Source: Smittium mucronatum
Lineage: Eukaryota; Kickxellomycota; Harpellomycetes; Harpellales; Legeriomycetaceae
NCBI GenBank assembly: GCA_001953115.1
Contig: LSSL01000121.1
Location: 1 to 64,000, forward strand
Direction of reading: 5' to 3'
Length of the DNA stretch: 64,000 bases
The notes beneath the pieces were generated by a model. The model saw nothing but the letters and a program-made list of their open reading frames with translations, was not told the origin of the DNA and did no database searches. Shown piece by piece: positions 38,901-51,664 of this stretch. Made by a program: the position numbers and the translations under genes. Position 1 is the stretch's first letter; every line of letters starts with the position of its first letter.

Positions 38901-41900
38901 GAAAGCATTTTTAGGCAATGTTTTTATTTTTTCCATTTGGATATGCATTTGAGGCAATTTTGAGTCTTTCAAGTGCTATTAATTGTGAATTTGGGCTGAT
39001 ATTTCGATTTGAATTGTTGTGGGTCTAGTTGATTAGGTTGATATTTATTTTCATTGGGGTTTTCGGTGGTGTATTTAAAAAAGAATGGAGGAGAAGGGGC
39101 ATGAATGAAATTTTTGTATATTTGAATGTAATCGTGAGCAGATTTTTAAATTAATATTACAAAATAATGGTTATTTTATTTTTCTGATTCCTTATTTATC
39201 ACCTTAAAAAGCAACTAAATATCTTCATTTATTTCTTCAAAAAATTTCAAAATTTCTTATTTCTACTTATATTCTGTGTAAAATCTAAATAAGTGATTCT
39301 GGTAATAAAATATTTTAGTCAATTTTCCCAGTGATATTAGGCTACATTAGAATGGTTTATTTAATATAAACCATGATTTTTTTTTAAAAATTCAGCAGAC
39401 TATAAAACTAAAATTTTATATAACTTGTGAAAAAATTTAACGGATAAATAGCTTGCTTTTAGGTTTTTATTTTCAATTATAAAGGGATTTTGAGATTTAG
39501 AAACCAACCGGAGCTTTGAAATTAGAATTAATTAAGCTGAAAGGGTTTTATTAATCTTATATACTATTCAGCAGAATTGATGAATGTTAATTTAAATCAA
39601 ATTTAAAATCGGCTCGGAAAATTTTTTTCTGGGATTTTTTCCGGGTAAATGATAAGAATAAAATATTAAGAAGCTAGAATAAATTTTTTTTATGACACTG
39701 TCTCTTCAGAGGAGAAAGTTGAGTAATTTTATGAGCTTGCCCGAAGACTCCAACTTTTAGTATTCGAGCTTTTGAGTCTCGAAACTTGGTAATGGAACAT
39801 AATATACATATTTAAAGTCAATATAAACTCATTTAATCCTTTAAATATCACTGGAAAATATTATAGGTTTATTTAACAACCAAGAGCTGTTTTCGAAATG
39901 CAGGTTTTAACACAATTTGAGTGAAACTTTTCCTTTTAAATATGGTATGAAGCCTCTTTCAAAATTATTGAATCTGAATTTGAGTTAATATGTAATGAGC
40001 TTTCCACTGAATTTAAAAATTACTTTTAATTTTTAATATCAATTAACAAGCATAATGTATTCTAGAAAATTCGGTAAGTAGCATCATAAATATGAGACAC
40101 CTCGCTTGCCTTAACTTAAGCTGTAGTAGCTAGGAGTTAGCATTTTTCATATTTAGGCTGTTTCATTGAAAGCTCTGAATTGGTTTCCCAATATAATACC
40201 CGAATTACTTTAGAACCGGATATATTTATTGGGGTGGTTTTAAAAAGGGGCTCTTTGAAGAATCTTAACGCTTTTTATTTTTAATTTTATTTTCAAAATT
40301 CATATATTTTAAATTGTATTGAAAACTATTCAGGGCCCCTTTAAAGTTATTTTATTATCGATTTATAAAAATCATCTTTTTTCATATTTAACTTGTCAAT
40401 GATATAGATATTATTCTTAAATTTTAATATATCAGTGAAAATTCCTTGATCAAAATTGTATTTTATGTAATAAAGAAAACAAAATTTTTATAGAAAGGGC
40501 TGTATCCGTATAATCATCCACGCCTAACACGTCATAATTTCGAAATAAAAAATCATAATTTTCCAAAAGTTTGGTTTTGAGGAGGTGTCTTTGATCCTCT
40601 AGATTTTATATTTTCTATTCTTAGTTTCCGATAGAGGATATTTTCATCTTTTTTCAGCCCTTAATTGCAGAATTATTATGATTCAAGATATTTTGTTCTC
40701 AAAAAAGAAAGGATAACCCGAATTCGTGTAAATTTTTTGCAATCCAGACTAAAAAATATAACATTTCTTCAATATCGGCGAATATTTTAAATAACGTATG
40801 AAATTAGGTTTCAGGGTGGGGAGTAATACGATTCGCACAATATAATTTGTATTGTGAAAGTGCGTTTTGTATTAGTGATTTGGGATTATTAACCAGTTTT
40901 AGTATGATTTTAATTATTATTCTGACTCAATGAAAATACATCTACACTATGAGATCCGTGTATCTCTTCCTGTATTTTGAACATTTCAGAGTATATGGGA
41001 AATCGTTTTTAGGTTTTCAGTATGTTTGGCGGACTTATGAAACAAGGACAGATTGAAAAAAGTAACTTTTATCAATTTTTCGTTTTTTTAAAATATTTCT
41101 ATACCCTATCCATTATCCTAGGAGTTTGGGAGATGTGGTTACTCCAAAATTTTCCAAAGTATTTCAGTGTCTTCGTGTTGTAAAATTAAAAATTTACAAA
41201 TCACCAAACTACTTTCTGAAATTGAAGAGTATAAAATATCTTTTCGCATAGTTGTAAATTTCATATTCTTCGAGTTTTCGTATTCGGATAAGCTTTTTTC
41301 TCATTAAAATCCTTCAATTTGAGCCACATTATTATATAATACTTAATTTTTCTGAATATTCAGATGAAACCAGATCCCGTTCAACGCTTTTAATTTGATT
41401 TTTTCTATAACAATACTTTGTGAATAGTCGTTTTTATTAAAAAGATCTTAGATTAACACAATTGCAATTTCACTAGTATATTGTTTTTGAGTTCCAATTA
41501 TCAGCTTAGTATGAGACTACACCTTTAATAAATTTCACGAAAATTTACAGGACCTTCCATCTAAAGCTCCCATAAAATTTTCAGTGTGTTATTGCCCACT
41601 TAAATTAGTCTACCAGATATCTTTTGAGTTCTCGGGTATTCTGAGATAGTACTTTGGCTATCATCTACCCGGCAAAGAATATCATCTCGAGGTGTGTTTT
41701 GGTTTAATATGGTGTTTTCGACCACATTCTATTATTGGTATTGAATCAATTTCAAGTATACTAAAAGCGTGTTTTTTACGGTAAGTTTTTTTAATATCTC
41801 ATAGAATCGTAGGTTTGTACAGGTATGCCGATATTTTAATCTATTTTGATTCGGTCCATGGAAAAACTGGTATTATAATATTGGTAAAGGTTAATCCAAT
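35991..41900. other. Intergenic region, mostly AT-rich, no intact gene
   Basis: No recognised gene. A run of mostly open frame at 37160-37740 (86 and 60 codons with stops between) looks slightly protein-like but matches nothing I know. From about 38.9 kb onward composition becomes less AT-extreme and the strand more T/G-rich, which fits decayed inserted DNA. Confidence 0.5.
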
Positions 41901-42093
41901 AAGACATAGATCATAGTAGAGAGCTTTATAATGAAATACTGTACCATTTCAATGAAGCAGTAAGAACTTTCTGCATTTTTTGTGGATGAAAATTCAAATA
42001 AAACTATCCCGGAGGTCCAAAAAAGTCGAGCAATACTTGAAATACATAGTTCTGAAAACTAAATATAATCTTCAAATCTTGAAGTTCCACTAC

Positions 42094-42097
<4 letters not shown>

Positions 42098-42126
<29 letters not shown>
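42098..42126. repeat. (TA)n microsatellite
   Basis: About fourteen tandem TA dinucleotides. Confidence 0.95.
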
Positions 42127-42130
<4 letters not shown>

Positions 42131-42399
42131 CAAGCCTAAAGCTGATCACAAACTTCAACTATTCTTTTTAATAATTAAGAGTTAATTTTAGAACACTAGA
42201 TATATTTCTACTGAATTTCTCAATAAATATATTATTAAATAACACTTCCAAATCTTACATAATAGCCTTTCTTTTTTTGCCAGCTTGCGATTGTAAGATG
42301 ATAAATTCATATGAAAATTCGGGTTCTTTAGTGATAATATGATTATATTTGCGAGTATGATGTGAGATTTTAACTTATCAGTTAACTTTTCTAGGATTA

Positions 42400-43300
42400 T
42401 CTAAGCATATGAATCTTTAACCTTCAAGGTCTTGTTGTCTTTTCTATCGTTAGCTCCAATCATGTTATCGATTTCTTCCGCAAAAATTATCCATTTTTCC
42501 CTAGTTTTTATACATAAAACTGATATCTGTAATATTATGAATATATATACGCATTTATGAGGACGCGCTGTTTACCTCAAGTGATTTTGAGAATGAGATC
42601 TTTTGGTTTGTAAGAAAAATCTGAACCCTCTGTCTTTTTGACATCATTTTCTTCACACGAATGATACTATTATTTCCTACCTTTATATAGGGATTTTTTT
42701 TGATTGGGTGAATTTTAGCAGCTCGTATGTAAGCTCCATTCAATTATGCATGGTTTCTAGTATTTCTTTAGTTAGTTTTGATGCTAATTCTGACAATATA
42801 GCCCATATTGTTCCTGCAAAGTTTGTTTCAGCATCTTCGAAAGCGACGATTACAGGTTCACTTTAATTCTGCTTAGTACGCAGAGATCTATTGGTCCATT
42901 AACTTGAGCATAAGCAAGTTTTATTCGATACATTTCAAATTAAAACTTCTTGACTGAACATGATACAGTATCCTTCAATGTTGGTGGACCATATATTATC
43001 AAACTGGTTCTTTTGAAAAGGTAGATTGTAATCTCACGTTGCTTCTATTTCAATGTTGATCCAAAGAAATCTTGGTTAGAAGGGATGGACTAGAAAAGTT
43101 CCGAATATGTTTTTAGGCCAGTTAAAGGTAGTTTTGTGATCGCAAGAGGATCCTAAACTTTCTCGATGGTATTCCTTTCACATGAAAGTGGTTGGTCTTT
43201 TCAGCAATTTTCCTTTTATTGATTGATTTTTTCAGACTCCATCTTAGTAAATGGTAAAATGAAAATAATTGTTACTGGCAGAATATCTATGTGTAAGAAA
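42400..43300 (-). pseudogene. Decayed Ty3/gypsy-like integrase C-terminal region (candidate)
   Basis: A minus-strand frame at 42555-42743 contains AYIRAAKIHPIKKNPYIKV followed by IIRVKKMMSKRQRVQIF. This resembles the end of gypsy integrases, where an AK.H...K..Y helix precedes a VGDLVL-type beta strand. Upstream on the same strand, interrupted frames include NFAGTIWAILSELASKL. Stops and frameshifts are frequent, so this is at best a relic. The assignment is by eye only. Confidence 0.3.
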
Positions 43301-44505
43301 AGATGATATTAATATCACTAGAGGGTACTTTTATGTTTATAAAAAGTATTTTTTTAAATCATTTTATTGGATTTAGATTTTCGGTTTAATTTTATCCTAA
43401 ATTTTTTAATAAATTGATATGTATTTTCTCTGCCGAAAAATCTTATGTATGGGAGATTCTATATAAGAGCCTGAACTTTAACATCATATTTTTACTGCAT
43501 TCTTTGTTTGGAGATATGGTGCTAAAGGGATACAAAAAGTTATTGGGTAATAAGAAATTGAAATCACAAAAAGGAATTCCCACTCGGGAAATATGAAAAA
43601 ATTATCAACTCTAGTATATTTTTAAATTTTTACTGTAATTTCAATAAATATAATTTGTTTTATCGAATAGTTTACATGGTTAAAAAAAGCCCGATCTTGA
43701 AAAGAAAATCCCATATAAAATTGCAAATTTAATTTAGATTTAATTTTATTGTCTTACCAAGAGTATCTCTCAAAATTTTATGTTCAAATTGAATTTGGAC
43801 ACTGCTCAGATTTTATATACCAAAATATCTATTCATAGTAGTTTTTATCTTTAAAATCAAGGATGAAAGTTATTTATACTTTTATTGTAATAAGTGATTA
43901 ATTAAGAAATCTTATTCAACCATCGTGAAATTAAGATATTCTTTGGAATTATTCACTTTATTCTACAAAATCTGCTAGAAATGGAAAAGGATGAATTAGT
44001 TAAGTTTAATGAAAATCTTGTCTAAAATTATATCTAGTTAACAATGAGCATTGATATCTAATTGGAATTTCGTATACATTTATAAATATATTTTCTATAC
44101 ATATAAAACCCTCATATAACTTCTATCTCTGTGAATATTAATAACAGGGATTTCACTATTTACGGGTAATGATTAAAAAAATATTGAAATCTATAATTTT
44201 TACTATTGATCAAAAAATCAATGTTCTTAAATGGAGAAAAGAGGAAAAGATGAAATTTAATCAGATCTGATTTTATCTAGATCATAAAGATAAGTCTGGT
44301 AAAAATGCAATTAGTATAGCGAATATAGTTGATAATTTATATTTAGTACAAGTATACAATTTTTTTTAGACATATTTTTCAGCGGAGTAGGGTTAAAGGT
44401 TTCAAATTTTGAAAATGGGTTTAGGATATTATGAGGTAAAAAAAATTATTATCCAGGAATACATTATAGGCCATAAATAGTATTTTTTTCGCGTTTCATG
44501 ATTTT

Positions 44506-44527
44506 GGGGGTATGGGTGGGGGGGGGG
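44506..44527 (+). other. G-run cluster 1
   Basis: Runs of 5, 3 and about 10 G within 22 bases on the plus strand, in an otherwise AT-rich context. This is a potential G-quadruplex former. Confidence 0.7.
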
Positions 44528-45919
44528 TTGTGGATAGAAGTTGCGAGTGACTTTTACATTTTATAAGATTGGTTGTTTTCTATATATGATATTTTTTTCT
44601 TATCTGTTGTTGTGCATGGAATGAATGTGACTTCACTAGTTTTTTTTTTAGTAAAGTTAGTAGTGTGTTTGGTAGATTTCATAATGGATTTGCACGAAAA
44701 TACATTTTAGAGGTGGTATAACTGGTGATAGAAAAAGTAGTGGCCGTTATTTTTTAAGCATATACAGAAAAGGTATTTGAAGTGGTGACATTGCTAGCAG
44801 GCTTGGTTATTTTTATATATAGAGGAGGAGGAGTAGGGGGAGAGTGATATCATAGATTAGAATCATAGACAGCGTTTTGTAAGTTCTACCATATTTGACA
44901 ATAAATTTACACCTGTGATTTGATTATATTTTATAGTAAAAGATCATTTTTTAAGGTTTTATCTACTGCAAACATGGAAATCAACTATTGGTAATAAAGA
45001 AATATCGAGACTTTTATATGGATAACATTGCAGCTTTGCTTACAAATCAAACTTATTCCCCAAGTTTCCAAAAAAAAACATACTTTTATCGTATTTTTGA
45101 AAAATGATATATGTTTCAGATTTTTTTATTTCTCAGAAAATATATTTTGATTACAGTAATTGTAATACTAACATTATGTGACTCGGGATATATCCACAGT
45201 TTGTTTCTTTCACCAATATCTAGAAATTAGAAGGGATCATATCCATTGAAATTTAGAATGTTTGTAAATTTTTATTATCAATGTTATAAACTAGAAGTAC
45301 ATTATCAGTATTGTTCCGGTTGGGATTATTCAAAGCACAAATCAAATTTTATACAATTTGCAATATTTTAAATAATGAATGGATCGACAAAGGTATTTAT
45401 ATTTTCAGAAAGAAGGTATAGATAAAAAGGTGGCATAAAAAAGCAGTGAAAGATATAGCAACCCTTGTGTATTATCAAGGTGTTATTTAAATAAAAAGAC
45501 TGAGACTTGAAGATGATCATGAGAAACGCGATGTAAAATGATTAGTGTTGATGGACAGATCAAAGGAGCGGGATTTATGATGTAGTCGATAATGAAACAG
45601 TTAAATCGACTATATCGTGAAATGAAATTATTCCAAATAAAATTCCAGGAAATGTCAAACCGTTTTCTTTGGAAAAAATGATTCAAAAACGAAAAAAAAA
45701 AATTGTCCAAAGGTCCAGAGTCTTTTTAGTTTTTGATTGGAATATTTGTAATCTTTTGAAGAATAATCAAAAGATATATACAGGATTCCAAGATATTTGG
45801 AAAAATCGACTATGCTAAACTCCAATACTAATATAATAAACTGCTTTCGAAAAGTAATCTTAAATAATTTCCGGTTAATATAATAGTTTTTTTTATTTAT
45901 GAAATTTTGTTATGAAGAA

Positions 45920-46310
45920 ATTCAAATGGAACTCAAACTCACAGAAATTATGCACCACAATTATTCAAAGCTTGGAGGCATTCATTTTATCGGCCAGGAT
46001 TTACAAGAAACAAAGGCGGTATTTTTTGTTACTACTTTTAAAAGATTGTCGTACACATGCCTATAAATATAAGATAAATATATAACCAGGTAAAAGACAA
46101 AGTAAAACAAAACAATTTAGAACATGACTCTATTTATGAAACTTATGATCCTAGTTGGTGGCATGAGAAATTATATGTTTGGGTTGCAGAAAGTCATGCC
46201 ATTTCCTGTACTGCCCAAACTAGGAAAGATCACCCAACCAGTAATTCTTTTAGGATATCAAAGCAGATTTTTAACTCTGGTTTTTGCTAATTTAACGGCA
46301 GTTTTTAGTT
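45920..46310 (+). pseudogene. Decayed retroelement integrase zinc-binding region (candidate)
   Basis: Plus-strand frames give IMHHNYSKLGGIHFIG near 45950-46000. After stops and a frame change they give SIYETYDPSWWHEKLYVWV and then AESHAISCTAQTRKDHPTS around 46126-46250. The order His pair, aromatic WW, then C-rich plus TRK recalls the HHCC module of Ty3/gypsy integrases, but the second cysteine spacing is broken. This is inference from a degenerate reading. Confidence 0.3.
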
Positions 46311-46759
46311 GAGCTTACTGGATGAACTGTTATAATACCGAATAAATGGTTGGGAGTGAATATCATAGTTGGATTTGCAGGATGGGAAAATAATCAGCTT
46401 GATAATTGAAAAAGTTAAAACCTGATTCTTAAATTGCATGAATGGTCACATTGAAGCTTCTATCCATTTAGTTGTGACATAAGTAAGGGGCATTATTAGT
46501 TTTTAAATTGGTGGTCGAATGTAACAAGTATTTTTCAAGGTCGAAAATGTATAAAGGTTTGGTTTTTGATCAGATAAACAAAAGCAATTGTAAATACACA
46601 CAACTGTAATAGGATTGGTTTTTATACCCATTAAATGGAAAATTAAACTTTTCATAAATGGAGTCATGATAAATTTAAGGATTGAGGAGATAAAATATTC
46701 TTTTTTTTCTTCTTACAGGATTTATATTATTAAATTGGCGCTTGTAGGATCGGATCAGC

Positions 46760-46784
46760 GGGGGGTGGGGGGGTTAGTGTGGGG
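46760..46784 (+). other. G-run cluster 2
   Basis: G runs of about 6, 7 and 4 within 25 bases on the plus strand, preceded by GATCAGCG. A similar GATCAGCGG lies beside cluster 4. Confidence 0.7.
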
Positions 46785-47749
46785 TTAATAGTGAAATCGC
46801 CGCTACTATTTTCATATAGTAATCCAAAGATGTTCATTATGGATTTCTTTTTTATAGTTCATTGCATTTTTCAAAAGCCTTGTTCAGATTTTTTTTTATA
46901 TTTGCAATTTTCTAAATTGAAAATCTTTTGGTGGAAAAGAGATAGGAACACAAAGATACTATTACAAATGTTTAGCTCGGGCTGATACTATTCATTTGGA
47001 GAATATGATTTAAAAGATTTCTTTTTTTTTTAAAAAAAAAAATTGTTACTGTTTTTATTAATACCCGGGTCAATCAGTTCCGGCACAGTATAACCAGTTG
47101 ACTCTTCACATGATGGTCTGTGCAGTGAATGTTTGGGGTCTCTTAATGGTGTCATCAGCACTTGTTGGATCACTATGTCATGGGTTAAAAGCTTATTTTT
47201 TTTTCTTTTCTGCCCAAATTGCTACAATGAAATTATTATTTTTACTCGCTCAATATAAACAGACTTTCTCGGCTAGCCACCCACATCTTCCACCGCCCTC
47301 ACGCTTAATAGGGGGATTGCGCAATTTTATTAGTCTAGACAGCAAGCTATTTTTTTACTTGAGATATTTAGGTTGACAGGAACCCAATAATATTTTTGGG
47401 AACTATGAACCTGGACCCTATAACCTGATTAAATTCGATTTGCCAAAGAATTTCTTGCTTAATATATGGGGCCAGTTCAGCCCCCCATTGTTGGCTGACG
47501 GGTGGTGACTCGGTTTAATATACTAGTTGTTAGTTCTTTGGATGCTCTGTTGAATATTTGCACGATCTTCCTAGATTATTTTTTTAGGTTGCAGATAATC
47601 TCTCAACTTATACAATTTCACAGTATATTTGAATACCACATATTAATTGATTATTGGATTTCTTTTAATCATAGTAAATCGTAGCAATCAGGAGATTCTG
47701 AATGATAAGCGTATCGAGATTATGATAAATGTGGGGCTGGTTGATGGAT

Positions 47750-47773
47750 GGGAGGGAGGGTTGGAGGGGTGGG
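47750..47773 (+). other. G-quadruplex motif (G-run cluster 3)
   Basis: Four G tracts of at least three bases with loops of 1, 1 and 6 bases plus one more tract, all on the plus strand. It fits the standard G3+N1-7 quadruplex pattern. Confidence 0.8.
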
Positions 47774-48008
47774 TTTTGCATTGATAATGGGTGGAATCAT
47801 CTACTAGAGTCTTTAGGTAAAAAGTTGGCTAGAGATTGTATTGATTGCCCAACACCCAAAAGCTAATATGGAATTGTTTCAAGTCAGGCATAATTGTGGT
47901 TTTCTCAACGCTGATTGGAAAATTGGATCAATTGTCATCCAAAAAAATAAATATTATAAATGGCCTTATGAATCTAGGCAGTTTTGATGGCAAAAAGGAT
48001 CAGTAATC

Positions 48009-48038
48009 GGGGGTGGGAGTTGGCGGGGGGGAGGGGGG
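48009..48038 (+). other. G-quadruplex motif next to gap (G-run cluster 4)
   Basis: G tracts of 5, 3, 7 and 6 on the plus strand within 30 bases, ending about 38 bases before the second assembly gap. Such sequence is a common reason for polymerase dropout and may explain the gap. Confidence 0.8.
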
Positions 48039-48075
48039 ATCAGCGGCCAGAGCAGCGAATTTTGTGGGACGGATG

Positions 48076-48717
48076 NNNNNNNNNNNNNNNNNNNNNNNNN
48101 NNNNNNNNNNNNNNNNNNNNNNNNNNNNNNNNNNNNNNNNNNNNNNNNNNNNNNNNNNNNNNNNNNNNNNNNNNNNNNNNNNNNNNNNNNNNNNNNNNNN
48201 NNNNNNNNNNNNNNNNNNNNNNNNNNNNNNNNNNNNNNNNNNNNNNNNNNNNNNNNNNNNNNNNNNNNNNNNNNNNNNNNNNNNNNNNNNNNNNNNNNNN
48301 NNNNNNNNNNNNNNNNNNNNNNNNNNNNNNNNNNNNNNNNNNNNNNNNNNNNNNNNNNNNNNNNNNNNNNNNNNNNNNNNNNNNNNNNNNNNNNNNNNNN
48401 NNNNNNNNNNNNNNNNNNNNNNNNNNNNNNNNNNNNNNNNNNNNNNNNNNNNNNNNNNNNNNNNNNNNNNNNNNNNNNNNNNNNNNNNNNNNNNNNNNNN
48501 NNNNNNNNNNNNNNNNNNNNNNNNNNNNNNNNNNNNNNNNNNNNNNNNNNNNNNNNNNNNNNNNNNNNNNNNNNNNNNNNNNNNNNNNNNNNNNNNNNNN
48601 NNNNNNNNNNNNNNNNNNNNNNNNNNNNNNNNNNNNNNNNNNNNNNNNNNNNNNNNNNNNNNNNNNNNNNNNNNNNNNNNNNNNNNNNNNNNNNNNNNNN
48701 NNNNNNNNNNNNNNNNN
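48076..48717. other. Assembly gap (642 N)
   Basis: A run of N. Translated frames across it are artefacts. Confidence 1.
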
Positions 48718-49600
48718 CCTGCCAATACCCTCAGCGATGTTATCTTATCTCTGCCAGACCTATTGCAAAACTGACGCATTGATTGTTATCTAGACGAGAT
48801 GCAATGCTCAGCTAATTAGTCATAATTGCGGACTAGACATATCAATTCCACGTGCCAATTGAGTCCGTCGCTGTTTGGTGTTCCAAACCAACAGTTGCTA
48901 TTGGTTTTCCTATTTCCTTTTTTCACGGGAGTTCGCAAAATAGTGCGGATGTGGACAGAAGGCTATTTGCCCGTTGAAATCAAGGGGTATTTTTCTCAAC
49001 AAATGGGTTTATTCAGGTCTGGTCGAATGTTTGGGCCAATAGCGGAGATTCATGCTCGGTTTTTTGGCAAACTACCAGTTGAGCGAAAAAAAAAAACAGT
49101 TGGTATCCAATATCGGAAGGTACTCGGGTGCTGCATAGCCATCCCATACTCAGCAGCCAGGACAACACAGGCTACTTGAGGCTACCCGAGGTCCTTGTAC
49201 GCTTTTTTCGGAGAAACGGCTGGTTCGATGTCAGCACACTACGCTATTTTCTTCTGACTACTTTTGCTGGGACGCACAGGTTTGTTTAGTCGAATACATT
49301 TCCAGAACCCTAAGAAAAAGGTCCAAATAGCCAAAAAATGGAAGCAAGCCAATTGTCAGGCCATTCGGGAACCATGGACCGAATGATCATCCGACATCGA
49401 GTCTTTTCCCTGCGACCACAAAAAGCGGCAAATGGAAATCGGAGCTGTGTGCAAAAAGCACAAGCAGGCACTCGAGTGCGAGGGATGCAAATACCAGGTA
49501 TCCAGTCAGCTGTCAAGCACCCTAAATATCTGGCCCGACATAGTCCTTATCCCATCCAGATATACATACTGCATTGAGCTTATTAACTAGGCCGTTGAAT
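48718..49600. other. GC-rich block upstream of the kinase gene, no gene recognised
   Basis: About 880 bp of near-balanced base composition, starting at the gap edge and ending sharply at 49600, in a region that is otherwise strongly AT-rich. It has no long intact frame. The longest frame, 48826-49179 plus, matches nothing I recognise. A plus-strand stretch around 49420-49570 includes AVCKKHKQALECEGCKYQVS with paired cysteines and could be a decayed coding piece. It could be a foreign insert, a relic element or an unusual promoter-proximal region. Confidence 0.5.
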
Positions 49601-49606
49601 TATCAC

Positions 49607-49617
49607 TATATATAAAG
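49607..49617 (+). promoter_or_regulatory. Candidate TATA box for the kinase gene
   Basis: TATATATAAAG lies about 375 bp before the ATG at 49991, just after the GC-rich block ends. It is followed by a C/T-rich stretch (49620-49760), as is common in fungal promoters or leaders. The distance leaves room for a long leader or an untranslated intron. Confidence 0.35.
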
Positions 49618-49990
49618 TAGATAATCTTGTTCCAGTATCCGTCGATATCGATTTCTGCTTCGTTTTCCTCCATTTATTTTTCTTGTTAGTCCCCTTTCTG
49701 GTTTTCTAGATCTGTTTCCTTCCCCGTATCTGCTTGCTGTAGCATTCTTTCCTCTCTATTTTTTATATTGTCTGTATTCTTTGGTGTTTTTTTATTTCAT
49801 AATTTCTTGCATAACAAGTATCTTTTATTTTTTTTACGAAAAGTAAGGGTATTTCCCCTTAATCAATTGTTCTTTTATTTATTTTTCCAACGGTATCATC
49901 AACCATTATTATACCAATATCGCCACTCTATAGTTTATTATATCACTCTTGCTTGTATTTAAATTTAAAAGAACCGAACGTCTTGCTACA

Positions 49991-51599
49991 ATGAGTAAAA
50001 GATACATCAATGCGAATAATCTGAAGCTTTTTTCCGATAAGGAAATGACTAGAGTTTCTGTAAGTAGTTCCCTTATCATTCTCTTGAGTATTTTTCAGCT
50101 TTATGATTTAGTACAATTTGAATTTTATTTCCCTTAAATTCAATTGTTTATCCATTATTTTATTTTTTTTTCATTTTTAGCTTAGCCAATTGTATACCCT
50201 TGGGCGTCACCTGCTAAAGAATAGAGAGGGCTCCGACTATAAAGTCTTTGAAATACCTACAAAGTTTCTATACAAGGAACTGCCTATTCGCTTTTCTCAG
50301 TGTATTAAGGGATTACATATGGGCATAACTCCATATGCTGTCCATAAGCTGCCTACTTTCAGGAAATTCATGATGAATTTGAATAACGATTTTGAAAAGA
50401 TAGTCAATTTAACTCCTCCCCAGAGCGAAGCCACCGACAAAGCCTTCATGGAAGCTCTCCGAAAAATCGGCTCGTACCACTACTCCAACCTTTCCACAAT
50501 CAATCAAGGTTTACGTGAATTGTCTCAAGCAATCGATAATAATGATCCCGATATCGTTCCCTCGTATTTGCTTCCACAAGGGAAGCCCAATATGCTTTCT
50601 GCTTCGAGCCCTGCTATCCAGGACACTGGTAGTCTCAAATGGCTTGATAATCAGAAATCTTTTGAATTGTTCGACATTAAACCTTCAAACGTTGCCACTT
50701 TTATGAACAACAATCCTACCTTCCAGTACGCTGAGGCTAGAACCCAAAAGTTCTTTGATTGGTTTTATTCCATGTGTCTTGGTTCCCAACTTTTGATCCA
50801 GGACCATTTAAGTATTCGTGATCTCTCAAAGAGCTATGTTCAGAAAATATCTCCCCTCAATATCGTCCACAATGCTGTTAACGATGCAAGGCGTATTGCT
50901 GCTAAACACTACGGGTAAACATATTTTTTCCCCCTTTTCTCTTTTAAAAATCTTCATTCCTTCAACTTGACTTATTTTTTTTTGGATCAAATCTTAAATA
51001 GTATCGAACCTCCAGAAGTCACTGTTGTTTCTCCTAACCCAAACATTTCAACCGTATACATCCCTGAACTCCTCTACTGTATAGTCTTCGAGCTTTTGAA
51101 AAACAGTCTTCGTGCCACTATCGAGTTCAACCAGTCTGGAAATCAACCCATTTCCCGCAAGTTCCCCCCTCTAAAGATCATTGTCGCTGAGGGTGTTGAA
51201 GACTTGACATTCAAGGTTTCCGACGAGGGCGGTGGTATGCCCGCCTCGAAAGTAGCTGAATTGTGGTCATATACCCATCAGCAGTCCATGCCATATGACC
51301 ATGCCAGTATTACCAGTCCGTCTGAAACTGCCGATCCCTTCAAGGAACCAGACTTCGGCAGCAGCACTGATTACCCAATGTTTGGGTTCGGTGTCGGTTT
51401 GCCGACTGCTCGTTTGATCGCTCGGTACTTTGGTGGCGATTTGGACGTTGTGTCTATGGAAGGTTACGGCTCTGACTTTTATCTGCATTTGCAGCGCTCG
51501 GGCAACGTCGCTGAATGCACCCCCGATCTAAGCCAGCTTACTCTCCAATCTTCGTCTTCCAGCGTATCTGATCTCATTGACAGCCTGGAATTAGACTAA
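49991..51599 (+). CDS. Mitochondrial pyruvate/branched-chain dehydrogenase kinase
   Basis: Protein kinase of the PDK/BCKDK (GHKL) family, which phosphorylates the E1 subunit of a mitochondrial dehydrogenase complex and turns it off (family knowledge). Three exons give 466 aa: 49991-50059, 50181-50914 and 51002-51599. The N-terminal regulatory helices include KFLYKELPIRFSQCIKGL. The ATP site shows an N box ELLKNSLRA (298-306), a G1 box DEGGG (342-346, usually DRGGG or DEGGG), a G2 box GFGVGLPTARLIARYFGGDL (396-415) and a SMEGYGSD motif (419-426). The last is more PDK-like than BCKDK-like. Between G1 and G2 there is a longer lid. No clear mitochondrial presequence is visible in the short exon 1, so another upstream exon is possible. 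Convergent with TAD3, stops 65 bp apart. Confidence 0.92.
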
Positions 51600-51664
51600 G
51601 AATAAAACTACTATTTCTCTCTCCTACATCCCCCCATCATCATCCTCATTGTTTCTTTGTACTA

